Source: Desulfarculaceae bacterium
GTDB taxonomy: Bacteria > Desulfobacterota > Desulfarculia > Desulfarculales > Desulfarculaceae
Assembly (NCBI GenBank): GCA_020444545.1
Contig: JAHLKT010000001.1
Location: forward strand, 62,001 to 126,000
DNA length: 64,000 nucleotides
Direction of reading: 5' to 3'
The notes below the pieces were generated by a model that was not told where the DNA came from, searched no databases, and saw nothing but the letters and a program-made list of their open reading frames with translations. Within the stretch, counting starts at the first letter, position 1; every line of letters begins with the position of its first letter. This document shows positions 19,860 to 29,991 of this stretch, one piece after another. A program made the translations under genes and the position numbers.

Positions 19860-20031
19860 GGGAACGTCCTCCCCGCCCAAGGGCTCCAAAAAACTGAATA
19901 AATGGATGCTGTCCAGCATACCAGCGCCCCGGGGGGCTGTCAACCGGACCAGAGGTGCGAACCTTGCCCCCCCGGGTGCTCTAATGCTATCCTGTGCCGT
20001 CTATTTTTCACACCCCGCGAGGTATTTTTTC

Positions 20032-21174
20032 ATGGCCCCCAACCCGTCAAGGGACCAGCCCGCCTACCTCTACAGCGACGAGTTCCAGCGCTTCGACTAT
20101 GGGCCGGAACATCCCATGCGGGTGCGCCGTTTGGCCATGACTCACGAGCTGTTGGGCCTGCTGGGCATGGAGCCGCCCTGCGAGCCCTTCTCCCCGGCGG
20201 GCATGGCCGAGATGATGCTCTACCACGACCGCCGCTACCTGGAGACCCTCAGGGAGCTTTCGGCCTGCCCCGAGACCACGGGCTACATCGCCTTCGGCCT
20301 GGGGCCGGGCGACAACCCGGTGTTCCCCGGGGTCTACGACTGGTCGGCCCTGCTGGCCGGAGCCACCCTGGCCGCCACCCGCCTGGTGGCCGAAGAAGGC
20401 GCTCCCGCCGCCTTCACCATGGCCGGTGGCATGCACCACGCCCTGGCTGCGCGGGCCGCCGGCTTCTGCTACATCAACGATGCGGTGCTGGCCATCCGCC
20501 GCCTGGTGGCCAAGGGCAAGCGCGTGGCCTACGTGGACCTGGACGCCCACCACGGCGACGGGGTGCAGTGGGCCTTTTACGACAGCGACCAGGTGCTCAC
20601 CATCAGCCTGCACCAGCACCCGGCCACCCTGTTCCCGGGCACCGGCTTTTTGGAGGAGATGGGCCGCGAACAGGGCAAGGGCTACTGCGTGAACCTGCCC
20701 CTGTGGCCCGATACCGACGACGACGTGTACATGATCGCCTTCGAGCAGGTGGTGCCTCCGCTGATCGAGGCCTTCCAGCCCGACTACGTGGTCAGCCAGA
20801 TGGGGGTGGACACCTTTTTGGCCGACCCCCTGGCCAACCTGAACCTCACCACCCGGGGCTTCGGTCACGCGGCGCGGCGTCTCAAGAACCTGGCCTGGGG
20901 CCGCTGGATCGTGCTGGGCGGGGGCGGTTACCATTTGGTAAACGTGGCCCGCGCCTGGACCCTTCTCTGGGCCATCCTCAGCGACCAGGAGGACCGCCTG
21001 CCCGTGGAGCTGCCCGGCGATTTCGCGCTGCGCCACATGCTGCGCGGCGACGAGAGCCAGCTGTTGGACGACGACACCAAGCTACGGGGCCGTCACTGGC
21101 ACCGCGCCCAGCGCGACGCCGCCGAGGCGGTGGAGTTCATCAAGAAAAACCATTTCCCCATTCTGGGGGCCTAA
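20032..21174 (+). CDS. Histone deacetylase family protein (AcuC-like)
   Basis: A 380-residue zinc hydrolase of the arginase/deacetylase fold. It has the catalytic His-His pair in MAGGMHHALAARAAGFCYIN, the zinc-binding aspartate and histidine in VAYVDLDAHHGDG, the third ligand region in VSQMGVDTFLADPLANL, and the GGGGYH loop. Bacterial relatives include AcuC, which deacetylates acetyl-CoA synthetase, and acetylpolyamine amidohydrolases; length and the DAHHGDG motif favour AcuC. The ATG at 20032 is chosen because the family-like sequence begins just after it and GCGAGG precedes it; an upstream in-frame start at 19906 adds unconserved residues. Confidence 0.88.
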   Translation: MAPNPSRDQPAYLYSDEFQRFDYGPEHPMRVRRLAMTHELLGLLGMEPPCEPFSPAGMAEMMLYHDRRYLETLRELSACPETTGYIAFGLGPGDNPVFPGVYDWSALLAGATLAATRLVAEEGAPAAFTMAGGMHHALAARAAGFCYINDAVLAIRRLVAKGKRVAYVDLDAHHGDGVQWAFYDSDQVLTISLHQHPATLFPGTGFLEEMGREQGKGYCVNLPLWPDTDDDVYMIAFEQVVPPLIEAFQPDYVVSQMGVDTFLADPLANLNLTTRGFGHAARRLKNLAWGRWIVLGGGGYHLVNVARAWTLLWAILSDQEDRLPVELPGDFALRHMLRGDESQLLDDDTKLRGRHWHRAQRDAAEAVEFIKKNHFPILGA

Positions 21175-21214
21175 GCTTGCCTCAAGGCCCTTCCCGTTGT
21201 AATCTCACGGCATA

Positions 21215-21634
21215 ATGACCTCAAAACAAGCCCAAACCGACCGTCCGCCCTTTGATTGCAAGCGCTGCAACATCTGTTGCCAGGGCTGGGGCGGCATATT
21301 CTTCGAGACCGAGGGCATCCCGGCCGCCGCCGCCCTGCTGGACATGAGCCCCGAGGAGTTCACCGCCGCCTACCTGGCTCCCAAGGACGGGCGCTGGGAG
21401 GTGCTCTGCGACGAGGACGGGGCCTGCCGCCTGCTGGGACCAGAGGGCTGCCGGGTGCACCAGGCCAAGCCGGCCATCTGCCGCCTGTGGCCATTCTTCC
21501 CCAACATCCTGGCCAAGCGCACCGCCTTCGAGGACGCGCGCCAAGGCTGCCCGGGCATCGACGACGAGGTGAGCTACGAGGACTTCGTGGCCTTCGCCCG
21601 CGAGCTGGGCTACAGCGAGGAAAGCACATCATGA
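21215..21634 (+). CDS. YkgJ family cysteine cluster protein
   Basis: A 139-residue protein with the cysteine cluster typical of the YkgJ/zinc- or iron-chelating family: [15 protein letters not shown] (about 14-28), [20 protein letters not shown] and ICRLWPFFP, plus a last Cys in QGCPG. Biochemical function is unknown; metal binding is likely. It lies 40 bases after the deacetylase gene, and its stop overlaps the start of icd (ATGA), so it is translated with isocitrate dehydrogenase. Confidence 0.88.
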   Translation: MTSKQAQTDRPPFDCKRCNICCQGWGGIFFETEGIPAAAALLDMSPEEFTAAYLAPKDGRWEVLCDEDGACRLLGPEGCRVHQAKPAICRLWPFFPNILAKRTAFEDARQGCPGIDDEVSYEDFVAFARELGYSEESTS

Positions 21635-22860
21635 GCCGCCCCCAACTCAGCCGCGCCCTGCCCCAAGGGGCCGAGTTCATCGCCCTGAACGACGACGCCT
21701 CCCTGAGCGTCCCCGCCTTTCCGGCGGTGGGCTACATCGAAGGCGACGGCATTGGCCCGGACATCTGGCGGGCGGCCCGCCTGGTGTTGGACACCGCGGT
21801 GGAGCGGGCCTACGGAGGGGCGCGGGGCATCAAGTGGTACGAGCTGATGGCCGGGGAAAAAGCTTTTGAGCAGACCGGCGAGTATCTGCCCGAGTCCACC
21901 GTGGCCGACATCCGCGCCCTCAAGGTTGCTATCAAGGGCCCCCTGACCACTCCGGTGGGCGGCGGCTTCCGCTCCATCAATGTGGCCCTTCGGCAGATCC
22001 TGGACCTCTACGCCTGCATCCGCCCGGTGCGCTACATCCCCGGCGTGCCCAGCCCGGTCAAGCAGCCCGAGCTGGTGGACATGGTGATCTTCCGCGAGAA
22101 TACCGAGGACGTGTACGCGGGCATCGAGTGGGCGGCGGGCTCGGCCGAGGCCGAGCGGCTCATCGCCTTTTTGCGCGACGAGCTGGGGGCCAAGCTGCGC
22201 GACCAATCGGCCATCGGCATCAAGCCCATGAGCAAGTTCGGCTCCCAGCGGCTCATCCGCCGGGCGATGGACTACGCCCTGGCCCGGGGCCGCGAGTCGG
22301 TCACCCTGGTACACAAGGGCAACATCCAGAAGTTCACCGAAGGCGCCTTCAAGGAATGGGGCTATGAGCTGGCCCGCGAGGAATACGCGGGGCGTTGCGT
22401 GAATGAGGGCGACGAGCTGAGCCAGGGCCAGGTGGTTCTCAAGGACCGCATCGCGGACAACATGTTCCAGCAAGCTTTGCTCAGGCCCCAGGAGTTCGCG
22501 GTGCTGGCCACGCCCAATCTGAACGGCGACTATCTTTCCGACGCCTTGGCCGCCCAGGTGGGCGGGCTGGGCATGGCCCCCGGGGCCAACATCGGCGACG
22601 AGGCGGCGGTTTTCGAGGCCACCCACGGCTCGGCCCCCAAGTACGCGGGCCAGGACAAGGTTAACCCAGGATCGGTGATCCTGTCGGGGGCCATGCTCCT
22701 GGAGCACCTGGGCTGGGTTGAGGCAGCGGAAAAGATCGCGCCCGCCCTGAGCCGGGCCATCGAAGGCGGCGAGGTCACCTACGACCTGGCCCGCCAGATC
22801 CCCGGCGCGCGGGAGGTGCCCTGCTCCATCTTCGCCGCGCGGGTGGCGGAGCGCTTGTAA
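21631..22860 (+). CDS. icd: Isocitrate dehydrogenase (NADP-type)
   Basis: A 409-residue dimeric isocitrate dehydrogenase that converts isocitrate to 2-oxoglutarate and CO2. Recognisable blocks are [32 protein letters not shown] with the active-site Ser and Arg, [13 protein letters not shown], and [18 protein letters not shown], whose Lys-Tyr pair is associated with NADP specificity. The ATG overlaps the ykgJ stop and is preceded by GAGGAAA. Since it supplies 2-oxoglutarate, it also connects to the nitrogen signalling genes further right, though they are not co-transcribed. Confidence 0.96.
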   Translation: MSRPQLSRALPQGAEFIALNDDASLSVPAFPAVGYIEGDGIGPDIWRAARLVLDTAVERAYGGARGIKWYELMAGEKAFEQTGEYLPESTVADIRALKVAIKGPLTTPVGGGFRSINVALRQILDLYACIRPVRYIPGVPSPVKQPELVDMVIFRENTEDVYAGIEWAAGSAEAERLIAFLRDELGAKLRDQSAIGIKPMSKFGSQRLIRRAMDYALARGRESVTLVHKGNIQKFTEGAFKEWGYELAREEYAGRCVNEGDELSQGQVVLKDRIADNMFQQALLRPQEFAVLATPNLNGDYLSDALAAQVGGLGMAPGANIGDEAAVFEATHGSAPKYAGQDKVNPGSVILSGAMLLEHLGWVEAAEKIAPALSRAIEGGEVTYDLARQIPGAREVPCSIFAARVAERL

Positions 22861-22865
22861 AGGCC

Positions 22866-23603
22866 ATGCACGGGGGGGCCAAGGCGCTGCGCAACCTGGG
22901 CCGCAGCCTGCGCTCCCTTCTCTTCCCCTCTTGTTGCGCCGCCTGCGGCGGGCCGGTGGACGACGGCGAGCTGCTGTGCCTTGCCTGCGAGGCCGAGGTG
23001 GAGCCCTTGGCCGGCCAGGCCTGCGAGCGCTGCGGCCGCCCCGGCGCGGCCTGGCTCTGCGCCTCCTGCCAGAGCGACCCGCCGCCCTTTGACGCGGCCC
23101 GCTCCCTGGTGCGCCACCAGGGCCCCCTGGCCGAGCTGGTGCGCGGCTTCAAGTATCAGCGCCGCTATTGGCTGGGCGCGGGCCTGGCCCGGCGTCTGGG
23201 CGCGGCCCCGCGCTCCCATTGGGCCACCGCCGACCTGGTGGCCCCGGTGCCCCTGCATCCCCGGCGGCTGATCAGCCGGGGCTTCAACCAGGCTTTGAGC
23301 CTGGCCAAGGGCCTGCCCCTGGGCGACAAGGGCCCGGAGCTGGCCCCGGACCTGCTTCTGCGCCTGCGCCACACCAGGCCCCAGGTGGGCCTGGCCCCCG
23401 AAGAGCGGCGGGCCAACGTGTCCGGGGCCTTTGGGGTGAATCCGGCTTGGGAGGGACGTCTGGCCGGAGCTTGGGTATTATTAATAGACGACGTTTTCAC
23501 CACCGGGGCCACGGCAGCCGAATGCGCCCGGGTGCTCAAGGACAAAGGCGCGGCCCGGGTGGAGGTGCTCACCCTGGCCCGGGCCACGGGAGGCGAGGCA
23601 TGA
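22866..23603 (+). CDS. comF: ComF family phosphoribosyltransferase-like protein
   Basis: A 245-residue ComF-type protein. An N-terminal zinc finger with CxxC pairs (SCCAACGGP, then CLACEAE, CERCGRP and CASCQSD) is followed by a type I phosphoribosyltransferase domain with the PRPP-binding loop VLLIDDVFTTGATAAE near residues 205-220. Family members are linked to DNA uptake in competent bacteria and to amidophosphoribosyl chemistry in others. It lies 5 bases after icd and overlaps lepB by four bases (ATGA). Confidence 0.92.
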   Translation: MHGGAKALRNLGRSLRSLLFPSCCAACGGPVDDGELLCLACEAEVEPLAGQACERCGRPGAAWLCASCQSDPPPFDAARSLVRHQGPLAELVRGFKYQRRYWLGAGLARRLGAAPRSHWATADLVAPVPLHPRRLISRGFNQALSLAKGLPLGDKGPELAPDLLLRLRHTRPQVGLAPEERRANVSGAFGVNPAWEGRLAGAWVLLIDDVFTTGATAAECARVLKDKGAARVEVLTLARATGGEA

Positions 23604-24259
23604 AGCGCGGCGCGAAACAGAGCCAGGCGCAGGACGCCAAACGCGAGATCACTGAGAAGCTCAGGGCCTTTTTGCGCGGCTGGGGCGGGGCCCTGCTCTG
23701 GGCCCTGGTGCTCAGCGCGGTGCTCCGGGCCGGGGTGGTGCAGGCCTCCTGGGTGCCCAGCGGCTCCATGCAGCCCGCGCTCCTCATCGGCGACCACATG
23801 GTGGTCAACAAGCTCTGCTACGACCTCAAGCTGCCTTTCACGAGCATTACCCTGCTGCCCCTGGGCGAGCCCCAGCGCGGCGACGTGGTGGTGTTCCGTA
23901 ACCCCAAGGGCCAGGGCGACGACCTGGTCAAGCGCATCATCGGCCTGCCCGGCGAAACGGTGGCCATGATCGGCACCCAGGTCTACATCAACGGCCAGGC
24001 CCTCGAGGCCGATTGGGGGCGCTACAGCGGACGCTCCCACCAGGGCGACGCCTTCGGCCCCTTCCGGGTGCCGGAGGACAGCTACTTCATGATGGGCGAC
24101 AACCGGGACAACTCCTATGACTCGCGCTTCTGGAACCAGGGCCAGGGCGGCTTCGTGCCCCGGGGGGACATCGTGGGCCGGGCCGAGGTGGTGCTGTGGT
24201 CCTGGAAACAGTTTCCGGTGAGCCTGCGCTGGTCCCGCTCGGGCCACCTTATCCGCTGA
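23600..24259 (+). CDS. lepB: Signal peptidase I
   Basis: A 219-residue inner-membrane serine protease that removes Sec and Tat signal peptides. One N-terminal membrane segment ([18 protein letters not shown], about 31-48) precedes the catalytic Ser in [21 protein letters not shown] and the catalytic Lys in [12 protein letters not shown]. The conserved box E ([14 protein letters not shown]) is present. The start codon overlaps the comF stop. Many exported proteins in this window would be its substrates. Confidence 0.96.
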   Translation: MKRGAKQSQAQDAKREITEKLRAFLRGWGGALLWALVLSAVLRAGVVQASWVPSGSMQPALLIGDHMVVNKLCYDLKLPFTSITLLPLGEPQRGDVVVFRNPKGQGDDLVKRIIGLPGETVAMIGTQVYINGQALEADWGRYSGRSHQGDAFGPFRVPEDSYFMMGDNRDNSYDSRFWNQGQGGFVPRGDIVGRAEVVLWSWKQFPVSLRWSRSGHLIR

Positions 24260-24270
24260 GGCGGGGAGCC

Positions 24271-24762
24271 ATGCCTAGCAGCCAAACCAAGATCATGGAC
24301 GCGGCGGCCGCCGCCGAAGCGGCCCGCGCGGTGCGGGCCCGGGGCGGCAAGGTGGTTTTCACCAACGGCTGCTTCGACCTTTTGCACGCGGGTCACGTGG
24401 ACATCCTGGAGCGGGCCCGCGCGCTGGGCGACTATCTGGTGCTGGGCCTCAACAGCGACCAATCGGTGCGCTCCCTGGAAAAAGGCGTGGAGCGCCCAGT
24501 GGTGCCCCAGGAGCTCAGGGCCCGGGTGGTGGCCGGGCTGGCCTCGGTGGACGCGGTGGTCATCTTCGGCCAGTCCACCCCGGCCGAGCTCATCGCCGAA
24601 GTGCTGCCCGACGTGCTGGTCAAGGGCGGCGACTGGCCCGAGGACAAGATCGTGGGGGCCGACACGGTGCGGGCCCATGGGGGCGAGGTGTACAGCCTGC
24701 CCCTGGTGGAAGGCCTATCCACCACCGGCCTGGTGGAGAAGCTCACTAAGCCCCGCCCTTGA
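24271..24762 (+). CDS. rfaE2: D-glycero-beta-D-manno-heptose 1-phosphate adenylyltransferase
   Basis: A 163-residue nucleotidyltransferase matching the C-terminal half of HldE. It makes ADP-heptose for lipopolysaccharide inner core. Motifs: [20 protein letters not shown] with the HxGH signature, [12 protein letters not shown], and the C-terminal STTGLVEKL with its ISTT-like site. The kinase half (RfaE1) is absent, so the bifunctional enzyme is split in this organism. ATG at 24271 follows GGGGAG; it is 11 bases after lepB. It supports a Gram-negative envelope. Confidence 0.93.
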   Translation: MPSSQTKIMDAAAAAEAARAVRARGGKVVFTNGCFDLLHAGHVDILERARALGDYLVLGLNSDQSVRSLEKGVERPVVPQELRARVVAGLASVDAVVIFGQSTPAELIAEVLPDVLVKGGDWPEDKIVGADTVRAHGGEVYSLPLVEGLSTTGLVEKLTKPRP

Positions 24763-24786
24763 CAAGCCCCCAGATGGCGGGACAAT
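24759..24786 (+). promoter_or_regulatory. Sigma70 promoter of the DUF2333 gene
   Basis: TTGACA (24759-24764, overlapping the rfaE2 stop), 16 bases, then GACAAT (24781-24786). It lies 42 bases upstream of the next start codon. Confidence 0.6.
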
Positions 24787-24827
24787 AGAGAAGACCCGCC
24801 GGGACGAAAGCAAGGGGAGGAAAGCTC

Positions 24828-25862
24828 ATGGCCAAGGACAAGCTGAATGACGGCGAGCCCCGGCGCGCCGGGTGGCTGAATCCCTTCGGCTCCGGCCTGG
24901 GCCCCGGCGGCCGCGTCTGGCGGGCCGTACTATTGGTGGTGGTGCTCTACTTCGTCTGCGCGCCCTTCGTCATGTGGTACGAGTACAACCGCGCCTTCCC
25001 CGAGTTTTTCAACCCCGCCCCCCCGGCCAACGCGCCTTCGGAGATGCCGGCCCTCAATACCTCGGGCGTGGTGTTCAGCGACACCCTTGTCACCCTGGGC
25101 AACAACATGCTGGGCGCCTGGCTGCCCAACGACGTGATCTACCCCTCGGTGCTCATGGACAATCCCCAGAACTTCCAGCTCGGCGAGTTGGAAGTTCTGC
25201 GCTACTGCACCCGGGCGCTCCGCGATAAGCTATCGCGCCAGCGCACCACCGACCGCATCGACAAGCACGCGGACCGGGCCTTCACCGATTTTTCCAACAA
25301 TCCCCATCTGTGGATATTCCCGGCGGCCGAGAGCAAGCTCAGCGACGGGGTGCGGGCCTTGGGGCTCTACCGCCAGGGCCTGATCAAGGGCACCAGCCAC
25401 TTCTACCCCCGGGTCGACAACCTCATCGAGCTCTTGGACCAGTTCACCAGCCTCTTGGGCGGGGTGGACACCCGGCTGGCCAACGCCCCCCGCGACGTGG
25501 GGGAGCGCCTGAGCGAGGAGACCGCCGGCGACGCAACCCAGCAGGGCGAGAAGCGCATGAGGGTGGCGGTGCCCTGGTCCCAGATCGACGACAATTTCTA
25601 CTTCGGCCGGGGCGTGGCCTACGCCATGTACGAGGCGATGCTGGCGGTGCGCTGGGAGTTCCGCGACGTGATCGAGCTCAAGCGCTCCAGCGAGCTGATG
25701 GACACCATCGTGGACGAGCTCAGGCTGGCCCACTTCGAGCCCCTGGTGGTGCTCAACGGATCGCGGGACAGCATTTTCGCCAACCACAGCCTCAAGCTGA
25801 TGGCCACCCTGGAAAACGTGCGCCAGAAGATGATCAACCTCCAGCAGATGCTGGAGCGCTAG
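24828..25862 (+). CDS. DUF2333 family protein, membrane-anchored
   Basis: A 344-residue protein of the DUF2333 family. One N-terminal hydrophobic segment (VWRAVLLVVVLYFVCAPFVMW, about 30-50) anchors it, and the rest is probably periplasmic and helical. Typical blocks are SDTLVTLGNNMLGAWLPND, DNPQNFQLGELEVLRYCTR and FYPRVDNLIELLDQFTSLLGG. No function is assigned to the family. GGGGAGG lies 9 bases before the ATG and it has its own promoter. It occurs mostly in proteobacterial envelopes, in line with its anchor. Confidence 0.87.
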   Translation: MAKDKLNDGEPRRAGWLNPFGSGLGPGGRVWRAVLLVVVLYFVCAPFVMWYEYNRAFPEFFNPAPPANAPSEMPALNTSGVVFSDTLVTLGNNMLGAWLPNDVIYPSVLMDNPQNFQLGELEVLRYCTRALRDKLSRQRTTDRIDKHADRAFTDFSNNPHLWIFPAAESKLSDGVRALGLYRQGLIKGTSHFYPRVDNLIELLDQFTSLLGGVDTRLANAPRDVGERLSEETAGDATQQGEKRMRVAVPWSQIDDNFYFGRGVAYAMYEAMLAVRWEFRDVIELKRSSELMDTIVDELRLAHFEPLVVLNGSRDSIFANHSLKLMATLENVRQKMINLQQMLER

Positions 25863-25898
25863 GCTCCGGCCATAGGGAAGGGTCCGCCGATTTCTGCC

Positions 25899-26096
25899 AT
25901 GACCAACCTGCGTTGTCCCCAGTGTTTGTTTTGCGAAGAGTTGGATCTGGAAAAGGAGCTGATCCGCTGCACCAATGCCGACGTGGCCGCCGAGGCCGCC
26001 TGGGAGGAGCTTTACTACTCCCAGGGCTATTTGGAGCTGCCCCTGCCCGCGCCGGAAGACAAGCCCTGCTTCTGGTTCGTGCGCAAGAACGACTAG
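25899..26096 (+). CDS. Small CxxC-containing protein, unknown
   Basis: A 65-residue frame with CPQCLFCEELDLEKE near the start, a third Cys pair candidate in IRCTNAD, and a distinctive end PCFWFVRKND. The three-plus-one cysteines suggest a zinc ribbon, though spacing is irregular. The ribosome-binding site is poor (AGGGAAGGG lies about 15 bases upstream), and I do not recognise a family. Same-strand position 36 bases after the DUF2333 gene supports it being real. Confidence 0.6.
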   Translation: MTNLRCPQCLFCEELDLEKELIRCTNADVAAEAAWEELYYSQGYLELPLPAPEDKPCFWFVRKND

Positions 26097-26136
26097 CGGC
26101 CCTTTATCGTGGAGCAGGCTCAGCAGCCGATCGAAT

Positions 26137-26299
26137 GTTCATGAAAACCTCATCCAAATCGGCGAAGCCAGGCGCCGGCAGACAAGGCGTCCGGCAAGCG
26201 ACAACCGGAGGCGTAGCTGAAGCTACGTCGAGGTTGGAGCGCAGCCGGCAACACAGTATGCCGGTGGCTGGCACAGCCGGCCTCGCTATTCGCGTGAAC
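26137..26299 (+). repeat. ERIC-like long imperfect palindrome in the nadE leader
   Basis: A 163-base nested structure. The outermost arms GTTCATG (26137-26143) and CGTGAAC (26293-26299) pair. Inside, GCCAGGCGCCGGCA pairs imperfectly with TGCCGGTGGCTGGC (near 26259-26272). Then CCGGC/GCCGG, CAACC/GGTTG, and an inner hairpin GGCGTAGC-TGAA-GCTACGTC (26210-26229). It ends 6 bases before the nadE start codon. It has the nested form of intergenic consensus (ERIC/REP) elements and no coding potential. Confidence 0.75.
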
Positions 26300-26305
26300 T
26301 AGCCA

Positions 26306-28030
26306 ATGCCCACCCTCCGCATCGCCCAAGCCCAGATAAACCCCACGGTGGGCGACATCAGCGCCAACCAGGAGCTGATCCTTGACTACGCCCGCCGGGC
26401 CCATCAGGCCGGGGCCCATCTGGTCACCTTCCCCGAGCTGGCCGTGATCGGCTATCCGCCCGAGGATCTCCTGCTCAAGCCGCGCTTCCTCATGGACTCC
26501 ATGGCCGCGGTGCGGGAGCTGGCCGCCCAGTGCCCGCCCATCAACCTGGTGGTGGGCTTTGCCGACGCGGACCTGGAGCAGGGGCTGTGCTACAACGCCG
26601 CCGCGGTGATCAGCAAAGGCGAGGTCCGGGCGGTGTACCGCAAGAAGGAGCTGCCCAACTACGGGGTGTTCGACGAGAAGCGCTACTTCGCGCCGGGCAA
26701 TGACTGCCTGCTCCTGGACCTGGGCGGCGCGCGCCTCATGCTCACCATCTGCGAGGATGTGTGGGTGGCCGGCGATGAGTGCGAGCTTTGCGCCCGGAAG
26801 CACCAGGCTCAGGTGACGCTCAACATCTCTGCCTCGCCCTTCCACGCGGGCAAGCTGGACGAACGCAAGGACATCGTGGCCCGCTTCGCGGCGGCCACCG
26901 GGTCCTACGTGTTCTACAACAATCTGGTGGGCGGCCAGGATGAGCTGGTATTCGACGGCGGCTGCCTGGCCGAGAGCCCGGAGGGCCATACCCTGGCCTG
27001 CTCGCCGCGCTTTGTTCAAGATTTGCAGATCGTGGACCTGGAGCTGCCCCCGGCGGCGGAGCTGCCCAGCCTGACCAGCGACCCACGGGTGCGGGTGGTG
27101 GAGCTGCCCCTGGAGGGCGAGCGGCCCGCCGCTCCCCTGGCCCCGGTGTGCGCCCCGGAGATGGGCTACCTGGCCGAGACCTACCAGGCCCTGGTTTTGG
27201 GCACCCGGGATTACATAAAGAAGAACGGCTTCAAGCGGGTGGTGCTGGGCCTGTCCGGGGGCATCGACAGCGCCTTCACCGCGGCGGTGGCCGTGGAGGC
27301 CCTGGGGGTGGAAAACGTCACCGGCGTGACCATGCCCAGCCAGTTCACCAGCAACGAGACCCGCTCGGACGCCGAGCTCTTGGCCGCCAACCTGGGCATC
27401 CAGCTGATCACCGTGCCCGTGGCCCACATCTACCACATCTATTTGGACGAGATGCGCGAAGCCTTCGGGCCGGGCGCGCCCGGGGTGGAGCACGAAAACC
27501 TCCAGGCGCGCATCCGGGGCAACATACTCATGGCCCTGTCCAACCGTTTCGGCTGGCTGGTCTTGACCACGGGCAACAAGAGCGAGACCGCGGTGGGCTA
27601 CTGCACCCTGTACGGCGACATGGCCGGGGGCTTCGCGGTGATCAAGGACGTGCCCAAGACCCTGGTCTACGAGCTGGCCGCCCATGTAAACGAATCCGCC
27701 GGGCGCGAGCTGATCCCGGCCAGCACCATCGAGCGGCCGCCCTCGGCCGAGCTTCGGCCCGACCAAAAGGACAGCGACTCCCTGCCCCCCTACGAAGTGC
27801 TCGATCCCATCCTCAGGGCCTACGTGGAAGAGGACATGGTCCTGGACGAGATCGTGGCCCTGGGCCACGACTTCGCCATGGTGCGGGACATCATCCGCCT
27901 GGTGGACATCAACGAGTACAAGCGCCGCCAGGCCCCGCCCGGGGTGAAGATCACGCCCAAGGCCTTTGGCCGCGACCGCCGCCTGCCCATCACCAACCAC
28001 TACCGCCCCGGCTTCGACCGCCGAAACTAA
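26306..28030 (+). CDS. nadE: Glutamine-dependent NAD+ synthetase
   Basis: A 574-residue two-domain enzyme making NAD+ from deamido-NAD+. The N-terminal nitrilase/glutaminase domain has FPELAVIGYPPEDLL (catalytic Glu), RKKELPNYGVFDEKRYF (Lys) and LTICEDVW (Cys). The C-terminal synthetase has the PP-loop VVLGLSGGIDSAF and TGNKSE. Length is normal for the fused form. No clear Shine-Dalgarno precedes the ATG at 26306; the ERIC-like structure ends 6 bases upstream and may affect initiation. Confidence 0.95.
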   Translation: MPTLRIAQAQINPTVGDISANQELILDYARRAHQAGAHLVTFPELAVIGYPPEDLLLKPRFLMDSMAAVRELAAQCPPINLVVGFADADLEQGLCYNAAAVISKGEVRAVYRKKELPNYGVFDEKRYFAPGNDCLLLDLGGARLMLTICEDVWVAGDECELCARKHQAQVTLNISASPFHAGKLDERKDIVARFAAATGSYVFYNNLVGGQDELVFDGGCLAESPEGHTLACSPRFVQDLQIVDLELPPAAELPSLTSDPRVRVVELPLEGERPAAPLAPVCAPEMGYLAETYQALVLGTRDYIKKNGFKRVVLGLSGGIDSAFTAAVAVEALGVENVTGVTMPSQFTSNETRSDAELLAANLGIQLITVPVAHIYHIYLDEMREAFGPGAPGVEHENLQARIRGNILMALSNRFGWLVLTTGNKSETAVGYCTLYGDMAGGFAVIKDVPKTLVYELAAHVNESAGRELIPASTIERPPSAELRPDQKDSDSLPPYEVLDPILRAYVEEDMVLDEIVALGHDFAMVRDIIRLVDINEYKRRQAPPGVKITPKAFGRDRRLPITNHYRPGFDRRN

Positions 28031-28091
28031 GGCGCTGAGGCCCGAACCCACCCCTAGGTGGGAAAATTCTTATTTACAAAAATGTTATGCG

Positions 28092-28120
28092 TTGAATTTG
28101 TGCCTACCTAGTGGTACGTT
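28092..28120 (+). promoter_or_regulatory. Possible sigma70 promoter of the enhancer-binding protein gene
   Basis: TTGAAT (28092-28097), 17 bases, TACGTT (28115-28120). The TACC-N4-GGTA site at 28105-28116 overlaps the spacer and -10, as for an autorepressing activator. The -10 match is modest. Confidence 0.4.
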
Positions 28121-28146
28121 TGCCCATTATTTCGTACCAAGCAGTA
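28105..28146 (+). promoter_or_regulatory. Two TACC-N4-GGTA sites upstream of the regulator gene
   Basis: TACCTAGTGGTA (28105-28116) and the one-mismatch TACCAAGCAGTA (28135-28146), 30 bases apart, or about three helical turns. The same motif stands before the porin and glnA genes. Proposed binding sites of the sigma54 activator encoded next. Confidence 0.6.
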
Positions 28147-28171
28147 GCCACAAGCAAAATGAGAGCGGCGA

Positions 28172-29737
<1,566 letters not shown>

Positions 29738-29754
29738 ATTAACCCCTCTTTTCA

Positions 29755-29766
29755 TACCAATCGGTA
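29755..29766 (+). promoter_or_regulatory. TACC-N4-GGTA site upstream of the porin-amtB-glnK operon
   Basis: TACCAATCGGTA lies about 100 bases upstream of the sigma54 -24 element, a usual distance for an upstream activating sequence. It lies just past the regulator's stop codon, before its terminator. Confidence 0.6.
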
Positions 29767-29787
29767 GCCTTTCCGGGCCCGCCAATC

Positions 29788-29816
29788 TCGCCCCCATTTT
29801 GGGGGCGATTTTTTTT
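29788..29816 (+). terminator. Terminator of the enhancer-binding protein gene
   Basis: The 8-bp stem TCGCCCCC/GGGGGCGA (29788-29795 and 29801-29808) is followed by eight Ts. Confidence 0.9.
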
Positions 29817-29831
29817 CGCGTGATAATTTAA

Positions 29832-29847
29832 CAAGTTATATAACTTG
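29832..29847 (+). promoter_or_regulatory. Perfect 16-bp AT-rich palindrome before the sigma54 promoter
   Basis: CAAGTTATATAACTTG is a perfect palindrome 20 bases upstream of the -24 element. On the minus strand it continues as GATCAAGTTATAT, which partly resembles an IHF site. It is either a bending site or an operator for another regulator. Confidence 0.45.
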
Positions 29848-29866
29848 ATCGCCTCCTGTGCAGCTC

Positions 29867-29881
29867 TGGCACACACTTTGC
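29867..29881 (+). promoter_or_regulatory. Sigma54 promoter of porin-amtB-glnK
   Basis: TGGCAC (29867-29872), five bases, TTGC (29878-29881): an exact match to the -24/-12 consensus with correct spacing, 110 bases before the porin start. Confidence 0.85.
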
Positions 29882-29991
29882 CATTAGGAAACCCCAGAAG
29901 CGTTCCCCAGTGGACAGATAAACGGCCCAAAGGCTTGGCTGGCCGAGGGCCTTAACTAGAGAGCACAGAGCACATCAGGAGGAAATGAGTT

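Noticed and set aside
28047-28062. Hairpin CCCACC/GGTGGG after nadE as a terminator
   Set aside because: Only a 6-bp stem without a T-run; evidence too weak for a separate call.
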